Assembly: GCA_040374085.1 (NCBI GenBank)
Contig: JBEIVB010000012.1
Coordinates: 1-39,569, forward strand
DNA: 39,569 bases
Reading direction: 5' to 3'
Source: JBEIVB01 sp040374085
GTDB taxonomy: Bacteria; Bacteroidota; Bacteroidia; UBA4408
Positions 7,188 to 15,593 of this stretch are shown piece after piece. A program made the translations under genes and the position numbers. The notes under the pieces are model-generated. The model searched no databases. It was not told where the DNA came from and was given only the letters and a program-made list of their open reading frames with translations. The first letter of the stretch is position 1; the number at the start of each line of letters is the position of its first letter.

Positions 7188-9173
7188 TTGAATTCAACAT
7201 CACCTTTAACCTTCCCTCCGGAAACCCACGACCTAAGCGTGGTGGTGGTGAATTACAACGTAGCGTACTTTCTGGAGCAGTGCCTACACGCCGTTGCCCG
7301 CGCCATGGAAGGTCTGCGTGTAGAGGTTTGGGTGGTGGACAATCACTCTGTAGATGGGTCTATGGCCATGGTGCGCAGCAAATTCCCCTGGGTGAAGCGC
7401 ATAGAGAACGACCAAAACACAGGCTTCTCCTATGCCAACAACCAGGCTATGCGTAAGGCTACAGGGCGGTATGTACTTCTGCTGAACCCCGACACCGTGG
7501 TAGAGGAAGACACCTTCCGAAAAGTAGTGGCTTACATGGATGCACATCCCGATGCAGGTGGACTTGGCGTGATGATGCTCGATGGGAAAGGCAGTTTTCT
7601 TCCGGAGAGCAAGCGAGGTTTGCCCACCCCCGAAGTAGCATTTTATAAGATATTTGGATTGTCGGTACTTTTTCCTCGGTCTCAAACCTTTGGCCGATAC
7701 CATCTGGGTTATTTGGATAAGCACCACGTGCACGAAATCGACATCCTTTCGGGCGCCTTCATGCTGTTGAGGCGCAGTGCCTTAGAAAAAGTTGGATTGT
7801 TGGATGAGGACTTTTTCATGTATGGCGAGGACATCGACCTCAGCTACCGCATCACCCAAGCGGGGTATAAAAACGTCTACTTCCCCGAAACGCGCATCAT
7901 ACACTACAAAGGAGAAAGCACAAAAAAGGGGAGCGTAAACTATGTATTTGTATTTTATAATGCTATGATCATATTTGCGCAGAAGCACTTTTCTGCGCAA
8001 CATGCACGTCTCTTCTCTGCCCTTATACGAGCCGCCATTTACCTAAGAGCCGGAATGGCCTTGGTGAGCCGATTTTTAAACCGCCTCGCTTTGCCCCTTG
8101 CCGATGGTGTGGGATTGTATGGCCTTTCTTGGGCTGCTGCTCAGGTTTGGGATCGATGGGTGAAGCACAGCGATGGCACTCTATTCCCCTTGTCTTATTT
8201 CGCTTTTGCCTTGCCTACTGTTATTCTATTGTGGTTGGGCTCTGGCTGGTTGCATGGACTATACGATCGTCCCCTTCAAACGCGTTCCATCGTACGCAGC
8301 GTGCTTACCGGCACCGTGCTCATTTTAATTGGTTATGCCTTGTTGCCCGAAGAGTGGCGGTTCTCACGCGGACTTATCTTGGTGGACACCCTGTTTGCCG
8401 CTGCCTGGCTCTACCTCACGCGCTGGTGCCTGCATGCGGTGAACATGCCCGGATACCACCTGCAACCCAAAAAAGGCAAGCGCATGTTGTTGGCGGGCTC
8501 CCCGCAAGAGCGGAATCGGGTATCGAAGCTCTTGTCTGAAACATCGGCCAGACCGGCATGGACAGGCATGATTGGCTTAGGCACAAGTGCAACCGATGAA
8601 GAAATAGGCACCCTTTCTCAATTGAGTGAAATTGTGCGCATCCATCAGGTAGATGAAATCATCTTTTGCGCAGCCGACCTAAACGCAAGTCAAATCATCG
8701 GCCTCATGGCCGGGTTCGAGCACCGCAATCTCGATTATAAAATTGCTCCACCCGAGAGCCTTTCCATCATCGGCAGCAACTCCATCAATACCTCCGGAGA
8801 TTTGTATGTAATGGATGTAAACGCCATCACCAAACCCCACAACAGGCGGCTTAAACGCCTCACCGATGTGGCGGGATGCGTTTTGTTGATGTTGCTTTTT
8901 CCGTTTTGGATCATCGCTTCGCCGCACAGGGCTATATTGGCGAAAAGTTGGTTTGCCGTGCTGTTGGCCAAAAAAACCTGGATAGGTTATTCTGGTGCTG
9001 TGGAAGACTGCATGGGGTTGCCCAAACTAAAACCGGGTGTACTGGGTCTGCTGATTCATTGGCAACCTGCTTCCCTTACCAAAGATGCCATAAGACGCGC
9101 AAACGAACGGTATGCCAAAGATTACCAATGGCATACCGATGCATTCTGCTTGTGGCGTGCCCTTTGGCCGTAA
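7188..9173 (+). CDS. Family 2 glycosyltransferase fused to a degenerate polyprenyl-phosphate sugar transferase-like region
   Basis: A 661-residue fusion. Residues about 16-245 form a GT2 (rhamnosyltransferase-like) domain with VVVNYN, WVVDNHSVDGS, the NPDT metal/nucleotide motif and MYGEDIDLSYR. A membrane region with about four hydrophobic segments follows (275-410), then a Rossmann-like segment (about 425-545) like the CoA-binding_3 domain of WbaP/WcaJ-type enzymes. The C-terminus keeps only pieces of the bacterial sugar-transferase domain: RLKRLTDVAGCVLLMLLFPFW, LPKLKPGVLG and YAKDYQWHTDAF. The central conserved KFRSM stretch is absent, so the second half is probably not a working phosphotransferase. 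The protein should act in cell-envelope or exopolysaccharide synthesis. It starts with TTG at 7188: the recR stop codon lies in the same frame 12 nt upstream and no early ATG exists. Confidence 0.82.
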   Translation: MNSTSPLTFPPETHDLSVVVVNYNVAYFLEQCLHAVARAMEGLRVEVWVVDNHSVDGSMAMVRSKFPWVKRIENDQNTGFSYANNQAMRKATGRYVLLLNPDTVVEEDTFRKVVAYMDAHPDAGGLGVMMLDGKGSFLPESKRGLPTPEVAFYKIFGLSVLFPRSQTFGRYHLGYLDKHHVHEIDILSGAFMLLRRSALEKVGLLDEDFFMYGEDIDLSYRITQAGYKNVYFPETRIIHYKGESTKKGSVNYVFVFYNAMIIFAQKHFSAQHARLFSALIRAAIYLRAGMALVSRFLNRLALPLADGVGLYGLSWAAAQVWDRWVKHSDGTLFPLSYFAFALPTVILLWLGSGWLHGLYDRPLQTRSIVRSVLTGTVLILIGYALLPEEWRFSRGLILVDTLFAAAWLYLTRWCLHAVNMPGYHLQPKKGKRMLLAGSPQERNRVSKLLSETSARPAWTGMIGLGTSATDEEIGTLSQLSEIVRIHQVDEIIFCAADLNASQIIGLMAGFEHRNLDYKIAPPESLSIIGSNSINTSGDLYVMDVNAITKPHNRRLKRLTDVAGCVLLMLLFPFWIIASPHRAILAKSWFAVLLAKKTWIGYSGAVEDCMGLPKLKPGVLGLLIHWQPASLTKDAIRRANERYAKDYQWHTDAFCLWRALWP

Positions 9174-9244
9174 ATCCATTCCGGTTCCGAACTTATCCCG
9201 GTGACCTTTTTCAGAAAAGCCACAAACGGCCTGATCTTTTTTGA

Positions 9245-9252
9245 TACCTTTG
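9245..9252 (+). promoter_or_regulatory. Candidate -7 element (TACCTTTG) for the SPFH-RHH operon
   Basis: TACCTTTG is an exact match to TAnnTTTG, 22 nt before the preferred ATG at 9275 and directly against the inverted repeat that follows. No -33 TTG was seen at the usual distance. Confidence 0.5.
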
Positions 9253-9253
9253 C

Positions 9254-9270
9254 GATATCAAAATGATATC
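9254..9270. promoter_or_regulatory. Perfect inverted repeat, candidate operator for the downstream RHH protein
   Basis: GATATCA-AAA-TGATATC is a perfect 7-bp inverted repeat with a 3-bp spacer, 1 bp downstream of the candidate -7 box and just before the SPFH gene. A partial further half-site, TGATACC, lies at 9242-9248, 22 bp (about two helical turns) before the second arm. RHH repressors of the Arc/MetJ type bind short inverted or repeated half-sites of this size. Since the operon encodes such a protein as its second gene, autoregulation is the simplest reading, but this is inference. Confidence 0.55.
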
Positions 9271-9274
9271 AACC

Positions 9275-10129
9275 ATGAAAACCGAAATCACCCTTAAGCC
9301 ACAGAATGGATTTGCCATGATGGGCCTTGCCTTAATGATGCTTGCCGGCGCTGCTTTGGCAATTTACGCGCTCAACCCAATTCTGGCCGGGTTGGCCATC
9401 GTTGGCTTTTGTTTAATTGTTCCCGGATTTCTCATTGTAAATCCAAAAGAGTCGGTTGTGCTCACCCTATTTGGATCGTACTCGGGTTCCGTAAAATCAG
9501 ATGGGTTCTTTTGGGTGAATCCCTTCACCCGCAAATTGCGCATCTCCTTAAGGGCCCGCAACACCAATGTTCCAGCCATAAAGGTGAACGATAAGAACGG
9601 AAATCCCATAGAAATTGCCTCGGTTATTGTATGGCATGTAGAAGACACTGCCCGCGCCGCTTTTGAGGCAGACAATTACCTCAACTATGTGAACATCCAA
9701 AGCGAGGCCGCATTGAGTCACCTTGCCGGCACCTGTCCGTACGACGATTTTGAAGGCACTGAGCACGTGGTTACGTTAAGAGGCGGAGGCGAGAACATAA
9801 ATGGCATTCTGGAAAATGAGCTCAACGAGCGTCTGAAGCGCGCGGGCATAGTCGTTACAGAAGCGCGCATATCGCATTTGGCTTATGCACCGGAAATAGC
9901 GGGTGCTATGCTTCAGCGCCAACAGGCCAGTGCAGTGGTTTCTGCCCGCAAGCAAATAGTGGAAGGTGCCGTAGGCATGGTGGAAATGGCCCTAGAGAAG
10001 CTCAGCGAAAGAGAAATCGTGCACCTAGATGAAGAGCGCAAGGCAGCTATGGTAAGCAACCTGTTGGTGGTGCTGTGCGGAGACCGCAACGTTAGCCCCA
10101 TTGTAAATGCCGGAACCTTGCACAACTAA
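9275..10129 (+). CDS. SPFH domain membrane protein
   Basis: A 284-residue protein with two hydrophobic segments near the N-terminus (about residues 15-35 and 38-60), then an SPFH (stomatin/prohibitin/flotillin) domain. Recognisable parts are VNPKESVVLTLFGSYSGSVK, the DGFFWVNPF block, PIEIASVIVWHVEDTARAAF and GIVVTEARISHLAYAPEIAGAMLQRQQA, which matches the end of the domain and its following helix. SPFH proteins form membrane-bound rings or scaffolds; the client is unknown. The ATG at 9275 is preferred to one at 9263 because 9263 lies inside the inverted repeat. An Arc-type RHH gene follows after 15 nt. SPFH genes next to Arc-like genes are a familiar Bacteroidota pair. Confidence 0.88.
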   Translation: MKTEITLKPQNGFAMMGLALMMLAGAALAIYALNPILAGLAIVGFCLIVPGFLIVNPKESVVLTLFGSYSGSVKSDGFFWVNPFTRKLRISLRARNTNVPAIKVNDKNGNPIEIASVIVWHVEDTARAAFEADNYLNYVNIQSEAALSHLAGTCPYDDFEGTEHVVTLRGGGENINGILENELNERLKRAGIVVTEARISHLAYAPEIAGAMLQRQQASAVVSARKQIVEGAVGMVEMALEKLSEREIVHLDEERKAAMVSNLLVVLCGDRNVSPIVNAGTLHN

Positions 10130-10144
10130 TGCGTTGTTGTCTCC

Positions 10145-10321
10145 ATGACAGAAAAGAAAGCGTTTCCACTTCGTTTGAATCCGGATGTAATGCGGGCCTT
10201 GGAGGCTTGGGCAGCCGAGGAGTTCCGCAGCACCAACGGGCAAATTGAATATCTGCTGCACCACGCTTTGGTGCAAGCCAACAGAATCAAAAAAACATCA
10301 GCTCCAAAAAAGAAATCATGA
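10145..10321 (+). CDS. Arc-type ribbon-helix-helix DNA-binding protein
   Basis: A short gene of 58 codons. The protein reads MTEKKAFPLRLNPDVMRALE and continues with WAAEEFRSTNGQIEYLLHHA, the typical order of a ribbon-helix-helix fold: a beta strand with basic and polar contact residues (KAFPLRL), helix A (NPDVMRALEAWAAEE) and helix B after the turn (STNGQIEYLLHHALVQ). The tail is lysine-rich. It follows the SPFH gene by 15 nt, and its stop overlaps the start of the peptidase gene as ATGA. It would dimerise and bind DNA; the inverted repeat at 9254-9270 in front of the operon is the obvious candidate site. Confidence 0.85.
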   Translation: MTEKKAFPLRLNPDVMRALEAWAAEEFRSTNGQIEYLLHHALVQANRIKKTSAPKKKS

Positions 10322-12495
10322 TGTCCATACTCCGGAAAACCGCTTGGCTTGCCTTGTTGGCGGGCCACGTTATGGCGCAAGAATTAACCCTGTCCGACAT
10401 TTGGAAAACACGGCGCTATGCAGCCGAGACCGTGCAGCAATTTCACACCTTGGAACGGGGTGATCGGTTTACGGTGTTGGAAAACGCGGACGGTTACTCT
10501 GCCATGGTGGCATACGATGTGATGACCGGAAAAATGACCGATACGCTCATCAACGGTCGTATGTTGCTTTGGAAAAACAAGGCACTGGTCTTCCAGCAAG
10601 TCATCTGGAACAAGGGCGAAACGATGGCTCTGTTGGCAACCGAAACCGAATCCATCTACCGGCATACCACCAAGAGCATGTGGCTCCTCCTCAACCGAAA
10701 AACGGGTGCGTTGCTGCCGCTTCGATCAGAGGGGAAACAGCAGAACCCCACTTTTTCGCCCGATGGTAAGCGCATTGCATACGTATATAAAAACAACGTA
10801 TATGTATGGAATGTTGCCGACCTAACCACCGTTGCTGTAACCGAAGATGGGCGACAGAATGCCATCATCAACGGTGGGGTAGATTGGGTGTATGAAGAGG
10901 AGTTTGCTCAAGGTACCGGCTACCGTTGGAACGCCGATGGAAGTCGCTTGGCTTGGTTGCGTTTTGATGAGCGCGAAGTTCCGGAAATAAACCTAACGTT
11001 GTACAATGGTACCCTTTTCCCGAAAGAGGCTCCATACAAGTATCCGAAAGCCGGATCGCCCAACTCCTTGGTCAGCTTGTGGTGCTGGAATGCGAACAGC
11101 GGAACAACTGCCTTGCTCGAAAAGGAGAAAGTTGACCAGTACCTTCCCAAGTTTGATTGGACCCTAAATGCGCATGAAATCACCTGGCAGCGTTTGAATC
11201 GCCGTCAAAACCAATTGGAGTTGATGGTGCAAAACTTAAGCGACGGAACACCCGCACGGCTGCTTCTTTCCGATACAGCCAACACCTATGTAGATGTGCT
11301 CGAGGATCTTCTTTTTCTTCCAAACCGCCAAGGCATCATCTTTCAAAGCGAGCGCTCAGGATACAAGCATTTCTATATGTACACGCCAAATGGATCACAA
11401 CCAAAAGCACTTACTGAAGGCAACTGGGAGGTAATGCGCACCTGTGGCTACCATGCAGAAAAAAACCTTTTATACTATACTTCCAATGAGCTGGGCACCA
11501 CCGAGAGGCATGTTTGGCAACTGGATATGAAAACCGGCAAGCGCACCTGCTTGAACGATCGTCCGGGTTACCACGATGCCCTGTTCTCATCGGATTACCG
11601 ATTTGCTCTGTGGACTTGGAGCGATGCCAAAACTCCGCCGGTGCAAACCATCACAAACCAAAGTGGTAAAACACTTCGTGTAGTAAAAGACAATGCTGCC
11701 CTTCTGGAAAAACTAAAATCATTACCCCTCTCTCAGCGCCAGTTTACCACCCTTCCGGGTGATTCGGTAGTAATGCTGCAAGCCTATATGCTTAAGCCAT
11801 GGAATTTCGATTCCCGACAACACTATCCGGTTTTGCTTTATGTGTATGGAGGCCCGGGAAGAAACCTCGTGGTAAACCAATGGGGAGGCAACGATTTTAT
11901 GTGGCAAAACTACATGGCCTCCAAAGGCTATATGGTGGTGTGCGCCGACAATAGAGGCACCCAACTTCGGGGAAAGGCCTTCAAGCACAGCACCTACCGC
12001 AACCTGGGACACCACGAGTGGCTCGATCAAACCGCGGTAGCTCGCCATGTTTCCAACTGGGATTTTGTAGATCCCAAACGCATTGGCATACAAGGTTGGA
12101 GTTTCGGAGGATACCTAAGCAGCTTGTGCATTCTGAAAAGTCCGGAGGTATTTAAAGCCGCTGTTTCCATTGCTCCGGTAACGAATTGGAAGTTCTACGA
12201 CAGCATTTACACCGAACGCTATTTACAAACGCCAACAGAAAATGAAAAGGGATACGAAGACAATGCTCCTATGAACTTTGCCGGGCAGCTTCGGGGCAAC
12301 TTTTTGTTGATGCACGGTGGAGCAGACGACAACGTGCATGTACAACATACTATGGAGCTGACCAAAGCATTGCAAGAAGCCAATAAGCCTTTCGACCTAA
12401 TGGTTTACCCCAACCGCAACCACGGCATCAGCGGAGGCAACATTCGCCTTCACCTCTATGAAAAAGTGAGCAGTTGGTGGTTGATGAATCTTTGA
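10318..12495 (+). CDS. Dipeptidyl peptidase IV (S9 family serine peptidase)
   Basis: A 725-residue exported peptidase that removes X-Pro or X-Ala dipeptides from peptide N-termini. A signal peptide ends near VMAQ (residue 21). An eight-bladed beta-propeller of the DPPIV_N type follows, including the DWVYEEEF motif (residues 189-196), whose glutamates bind the substrate amino group. The C-terminal alpha/beta-hydrolase domain has the triad Ser595 (GWSFGG), Asp671 (HGGADDNVH) and His702 (NRNHGIS). Length and motifs are those of a full, active enzyme. It starts inside the stop codon of the RHH gene (ATGA), so it may be translated from the same message, which puts peptide breakdown under the same control as the SPFH pair. 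An orphan peptide-binding lipoprotein occurs 6 kb upstream. Confidence 0.93.
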   Translation: MMSILRKTAWLALLAGHVMAQELTLSDIWKTRRYAAETVQQFHTLERGDRFTVLENADGYSAMVAYDVMTGKMTDTLINGRMLLWKNKALVFQQVIWNKGETMALLATETESIYRHTTKSMWLLLNRKTGALLPLRSEGKQQNPTFSPDGKRIAYVYKNNVYVWNVADLTTVAVTEDGRQNAIINGGVDWVYEEEFAQGTGYRWNADGSRLAWLRFDEREVPEINLTLYNGTLFPKEAPYKYPKAGSPNSLVSLWCWNANSGTTALLEKEKVDQYLPKFDWTLNAHEITWQRLNRRQNQLELMVQNLSDGTPARLLLSDTANTYVDVLEDLLFLPNRQGIIFQSERSGYKHFYMYTPNGSQPKALTEGNWEVMRTCGYHAEKNLLYYTSNELGTTERHVWQLDMKTGKRTCLNDRPGYHDALFSSDYRFALWTWSDAKTPPVQTITNQSGKTLRVVKDNAALLEKLKSLPLSQRQFTTLPGDSVVMLQAYMLKPWNFDSRQHYPVLLYVYGGPGRNLVVNQWGGNDFMWQNYMASKGYMVVCADNRGTQLRGKAFKHSTYRNLGHHEWLDQTAVARHVSNWDFVDPKRIGIQGWSFGGYLSSLCILKSPEVFKAAVSIAPVTNWKFYDSIYTERYLQTPTENEKGYEDNAPMNFAGQLRGNFLLMHGGADDNVHVQHTMELTKALQEANKPFDLMVYPNRNHGISGGNIRLHLYEKVSSWWLMNL

Positions 12496-12503
12496 TGACC
12501 CTC

Positions 12504-12536
12504 AAAAAAAAACATCCCGGACAAACGCCGGGATGT
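12504..12536 (-). terminator. Rho-independent terminator for the acyltransferase gene
   Basis: A 9-bp stem ACATCCCGG / CCGGGATGT (12512-12520 and 12528-12536) with a 7-nt loop. On the minus strand the stem runs into nine T residues (12512-12504), the form expected for a terminator of leftward transcription. On the plus strand no T-run follows, so it is not a typical terminator for the peptidase gene. Confidence 0.75.
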
Positions 12537-12633
12537 ATATGGATTAAGCAGAAAACCCAATGCTTAAAACCATGCTTACTTAAAACAACACAAACCTAAA
12601 CTACACCAATTAAACTAATAATAACACAAACTT

Positions 12634-13704
12634 TTACATTCGGGTGCTGACAACCGATAATCTACTCTTAAGCTTCAAGAAATAACCTTCAAAATAATTG
12701 TACGAGAGTATCGAAACGATGCAGGTAACCATCAAAGCAATTACAGAAGCTACTGCATAATTAAGCCCATTATCCAGATAGGCGATTCCGGATTTATCAA
12801 ACAAAATTCGGACAAAAACAGAAACCAATGGATGATAAAAATACATACCGTAGGTGTACTTTCCCAATGAGGACAGATAACTGTGCTTACTGGTATTGTT
12901 GATTATGGCATATAAAACTAAATACAGATAAAGCAAAGGAAGAAAAAGAACCTTTATCATCGATTCTTGGTTGCTGTGCTCGGCAAAAAGCATAGTCAAA
13001 CATAATAGAAGAATCATCACATAAAGCCACTTTTTCTCTTTGAAGAAAGAGCGATTAAAAAATCCGGAATGTTTTTCATACATCAACACACCCGCACAAC
13101 CGGTCATGAGATAAACCAAATTGCTTATGGTTGAAAAATAGGAGCTGTAGCCGGACGATAGGATGCTGGCCAATATAATAAGCGCACAAAAAACAAGAAG
13201 TTGATTGCGCTTGTAAAACAAACTAAACACCAGTGGCCAAACTAGGTAAAACTGCTCCTCAATTGCCACGCTCCACGCAATCACAACATGCGTAGAGAAG
13301 CAATGGGAAGTTTGCTCAGCATTAAAATTGTTCAGAAAGGTGAGGTTCATCCAATAACTGCCGCAGAATTCGAACGTCTTGCTTAGAGCCGGCAAAACAA
13401 AGAGGCCTAAAATCATTATGAGATAATACAGTGGCCAAATCCGAAGTATTCTGCGCAGATAGAACTTCCCTACGTTTACTTTCCCAGAAATATGGTGCTC
13501 TTTGATGAGCAGGTGGGTAATCAAAAAACCACTGATGACGAAGAAAATATGGACCCCATTTATGCCTGTCTCAAAAAATGGATTAAAAAATTTCCGCCAA
13601 GGTTCATTGGCCCATTTCTGAAAACATGGAACAAAATTGTGAGACCAGAAGACAAGAAAAAACGCTATGAATCGGAGGCTATCCAGCCTGGTGAAGTAAA
13701 GCAT
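12634..13704 (-). CDS. Membrane acyltransferase (OafA/YrhL-type, acyltransferase family 3)
   Basis: A 356-residue integral membrane acyltransferase with about ten hydrophobic segments. It starts RLDSLRFIAFFLVFWSH, the family's first block with the catalytic-site histidine, and continues with INGVHIFFVISGFLITHLL, YLRRILRIWPLYYLI, a block around AWSVAIEEQFYLVWPL, and a C-terminal TYGMYFYHPLV block. Members move acetyl or other acyl groups onto surface polysaccharides, lipids or peptidoglycan. The acceptor cannot be read here. The gene is visibly richer in A+T than its neighbours on both sides and stands alone between the peptidase and the end of the division cluster, which suggests recent acquisition. 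Its own terminator lies about 100 nt past the stop. Confidence 0.9.
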   Translation of the reverse strand: MLYFTRLDSLRFIAFFLVFWSHNFVPCFQKWANEPWRKFFNPFFETGINGVHIFFVISGFLITHLLIKEHHISGKVNVGKFYLRRILRIWPLYYLIMILGLFVLPALSKTFEFCGSYWMNLTFLNNFNAEQTSHCFSTHVVIAWSVAIEEQFYLVWPLVFSLFYKRNQLLVFCALIILASILSSGYSSYFSTISNLVYLMTGCAGVLMYEKHSGFFNRSFFKEKKWLYVMILLLCLTMLFAEHSNQESMIKVLFLPLLYLYLVLYAIINNTSKHSYLSSLGKYTYGMYFYHPLVSVFVRILFDKSGIAYLDNGLNYAVASVIALMVTCIVSILSYNYFEGYFLKLKSRLSVVSTRM

Positions 13705-13772
13705 GGTTTGCTAAATCAATTACACATTTCTCCGAATCTACTGCCGATATCGTGAATACTTGAAGAATAAAA

Positions 13773-13790
13773 CTGGAGGAGAAGCTCCAG
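13773..13790. other. Short hairpin upstream of the acyltransferase gene
   Basis: CTGGAG-GAGAAG-CTCCAG, a perfect 6-bp stem with a 6-nt loop, in the gap between the acyltransferase start and the ftsZ terminator. No T-run follows on either strand. It may be a leader structure of the acyltransferase message; no role is shown. Confidence 0.3.
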
Positions 13791-13848
13791 CCTCATTATG
13801 CACTGACCTCTGAACATCATGGGCATCATGTAAAAAGCTGCCCCAATG

Positions 13849-13906
13849 AAAAAGTGCGAGCCTAACGTTCGACTTTATTAAATGATCAAAACGTAAAGTT
13901 CGCACT
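13849..13906 (-). terminator. Candidate terminator downstream of ftsZ
   Basis: Read on the minus strand, the outer stem AGTGCGA / TCGCACT (13906-13900 with 13859-13853) is extended by an inner stem ACTTTA / TAAAGT, with a 12-nt bulge on the descending arm, and is followed by five T residues. It lies 60 nt past the ftsZ stop. The bulge makes it a weaker call than the acyltransferase terminator. Confidence 0.5.
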
Positions 13907-13965
13907 CGTCTGTATGTTGAGATGATGGAAACTGCGTTGAAATAGCGTTTAGCAAACAGCAGTAC

Positions 13966-15489
13966 TTAATCTACATTTCCGTGCAGAAAGTTATTGCCAT
14001 CCCTTAACTCAGGCTTTCCCTGTTCATCCTCTCCAAGCGAAAACCGTGAAACCTGAGACTCCGATGAATGCGGTGGCTCTTCTAGAACGACATTACGACG
14101 CTTATAGGCAGGAATGTTCTCCAGTTCGCTGATGTCTCCACGCTCAATGGCACGGTTGTAGGTAAACATACGCAACTTGGTGATGCGTTCGTCTGATAAT
14201 TTCTTAGCCTCCGATAATTCAATGTGATCGGATGGAGAAACGGTGCGCAGGGTAGGTTCCAATGAAGGGGCTTCTGCTGCAACCTCTGGCTCAAACTGGG
14301 TGGTACGCTGGGGCAATTCAAACTCCACACTTACTGCAGCAGAAACAAGGTGTTCTGCCTCTGTGTTTGCCTCAGGAGCAACTTGGTCATCTGCAGAAAG
14401 TGCCAATTGAGGCTGTGCCTCTGCTGCTGGCACTGCGGGAGTTTCTTCGATAAGAGAAAGCACTACCTTTTCCGGCTTCTTGGTTACCAGGGTAGGCATC
14501 ACAACGTTTGCCTTATCCTTAAAACCGGTGGCAATGATGGTTACATTAATGGCGTCGCCCAAGGATGGATCGATGCCGTAACCTTGAATGATGTCGGCGG
14601 TTTGGCCGGCGGCTTCCTGCACGTAATCTACAATCTCGCCCAGCTCATCCAAGCTGAATTCTGCGTTGCCGCTGGTGATGTTCAGCAATACATAACGCGC
14701 TCCAACAATGTCGTTGTCGTTGAGCAGTGGAGAGTTGAGAGCAAGCTCAATGGCGCGCATAGACCGGTTTTCACCCGATGCGGTTGCGCTTCCCATAATG
14801 GCTACGCCGCTCTCGCGCAACACCGTTTCAATGTCGGCAAAGTCGGTGTTGATGTGGAGGGTGGTGGTGATGATGTCGGAAATGCCTTTGGCAGCGGTGG
14901 TTACCACATCGTCTGCATGCCCGAACGCCTCGGTAAGACGGAGGTTTCCATACATCTCCCTCAACTTGTCGTTGCAGATGATGATGAGGGTATCTACGTT
15001 CTTCTTCAGCTCTTCCATACCGGCATCGGCCTGAATTTTGCGCTTCTTACCTTCGAAGGAGAAGGGAACGGTAACAATACCTACGGTTAATATGCCCATC
15101 TCTTTTGCAGCAGCAGCAATAACAGGGGCACCGCCGGTTCCTGTACCACCGCCCATGCCGGCCGTAATGAAGGCCATCTTGGTTTTAGTGCCAAGCAAAT
15201 CGCGAATCTCAGATATATTCTCAATGGCTGCATTCTTCCCAATCTCCGGAAGTGAGCCTGCTCCGCGACCTTCGGTAAGGGTAGAGCCCAACTGAACTTT
15301 ATAAGGAACCGGAGAAAGCTCCAATGACTGAGCGTCGGTGTTGCACACAATAAAATCAACGCCCTTAACTCCTTGCCGGAACATGTGGTTTACAGCATTG
15401 CTGCCGCCGCCACCCACGCCAATTACCTTAATGATGTTTCCCTGCTCGTTGGCGGGCTGAAAAGAAAAATTGAGTAGATCGTTTTCCAT
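13966..15489 (-). CDS. ftsZ: Cell division protein FtsZ
   Basis: A 507-residue tubulin homolog that polymerises with GTP into the division ring. The GTPase domain has GVGGGGSNAVNHM, NTDAQSL, the tubulin signature GGGTGTGGAP and the T7 loop NTDFADIE that triggers GTP hydrolysis. A long Ala/Glu/Pro-rich linker follows (about residues 325-490). The protein ends NNFLHGNVD, the conserved tail that binds FtsA in Bacteroidota. The ATG at 15489 is used because MENDLLNFSFQP is the usual family start; an ATG at 15591 would add 34 non-conserved residues. It is the last gene of the dcw cluster, 124 nt after ftsA, a far larger gap than any other in the cluster, so it may have its own promoter or processing site there. 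Confidence 0.97.
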   Translation of the reverse strand: MENDLLNFSFQPANEQGNIIKVIGVGGGGSNAVNHMFRQGVKGVDFIVCNTDAQSLELSPVPYKVQLGSTLTEGRGAGSLPEIGKNAAIENISEIRDLLGTKTKMAFITAGMGGGTGTGGAPVIAAAAKEMGILTVGIVTVPFSFEGKKRKIQADAGMEELKKNVDTLIIICNDKLREMYGNLRLTEAFGHADDVVTTAAKGISDIITTTLHINTDFADIETVLRESGVAIMGSATASGENRSMRAIELALNSPLLNDNDIVGARYVLLNITSGNAEFSLDELGEIVDYVQEAAGQTADIIQGYGIDPSLGDAINVTIIATGFKDKANVVMPTLVTKKPEKVVLSLIEETPAVPAAEAQPQLALSADDQVAPEANTEAEHLVSAAVSVEFELPQRTTQFEPEVAAEAPSLEPTLRTVSPSDHIELSEAKKLSDERITKLRMFTYNRAIERGDISELENIPAYKRRNVVLEEPPHSSESQVSRFSLGEDEQGKPELRDGNNFLHGNVD

Positions 15490-15593
15490 GTTTTTTGTTG
15501 AATGGAATTCGGAGGTTTTAGGCTTCGAATTGTTTTGTAATTTTAGTAGATTGAGGATTACGGTTTTTTTAGGATGCGGCCAATTTATCAACC

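Noticed and set aside
14350..15090. A 246-codon open frame on the plus strand opposite ftsZ
   Set aside because: Composition is that of a shadow of ftsZ, with no domain or start signal; ftsZ fully explains the DNA.
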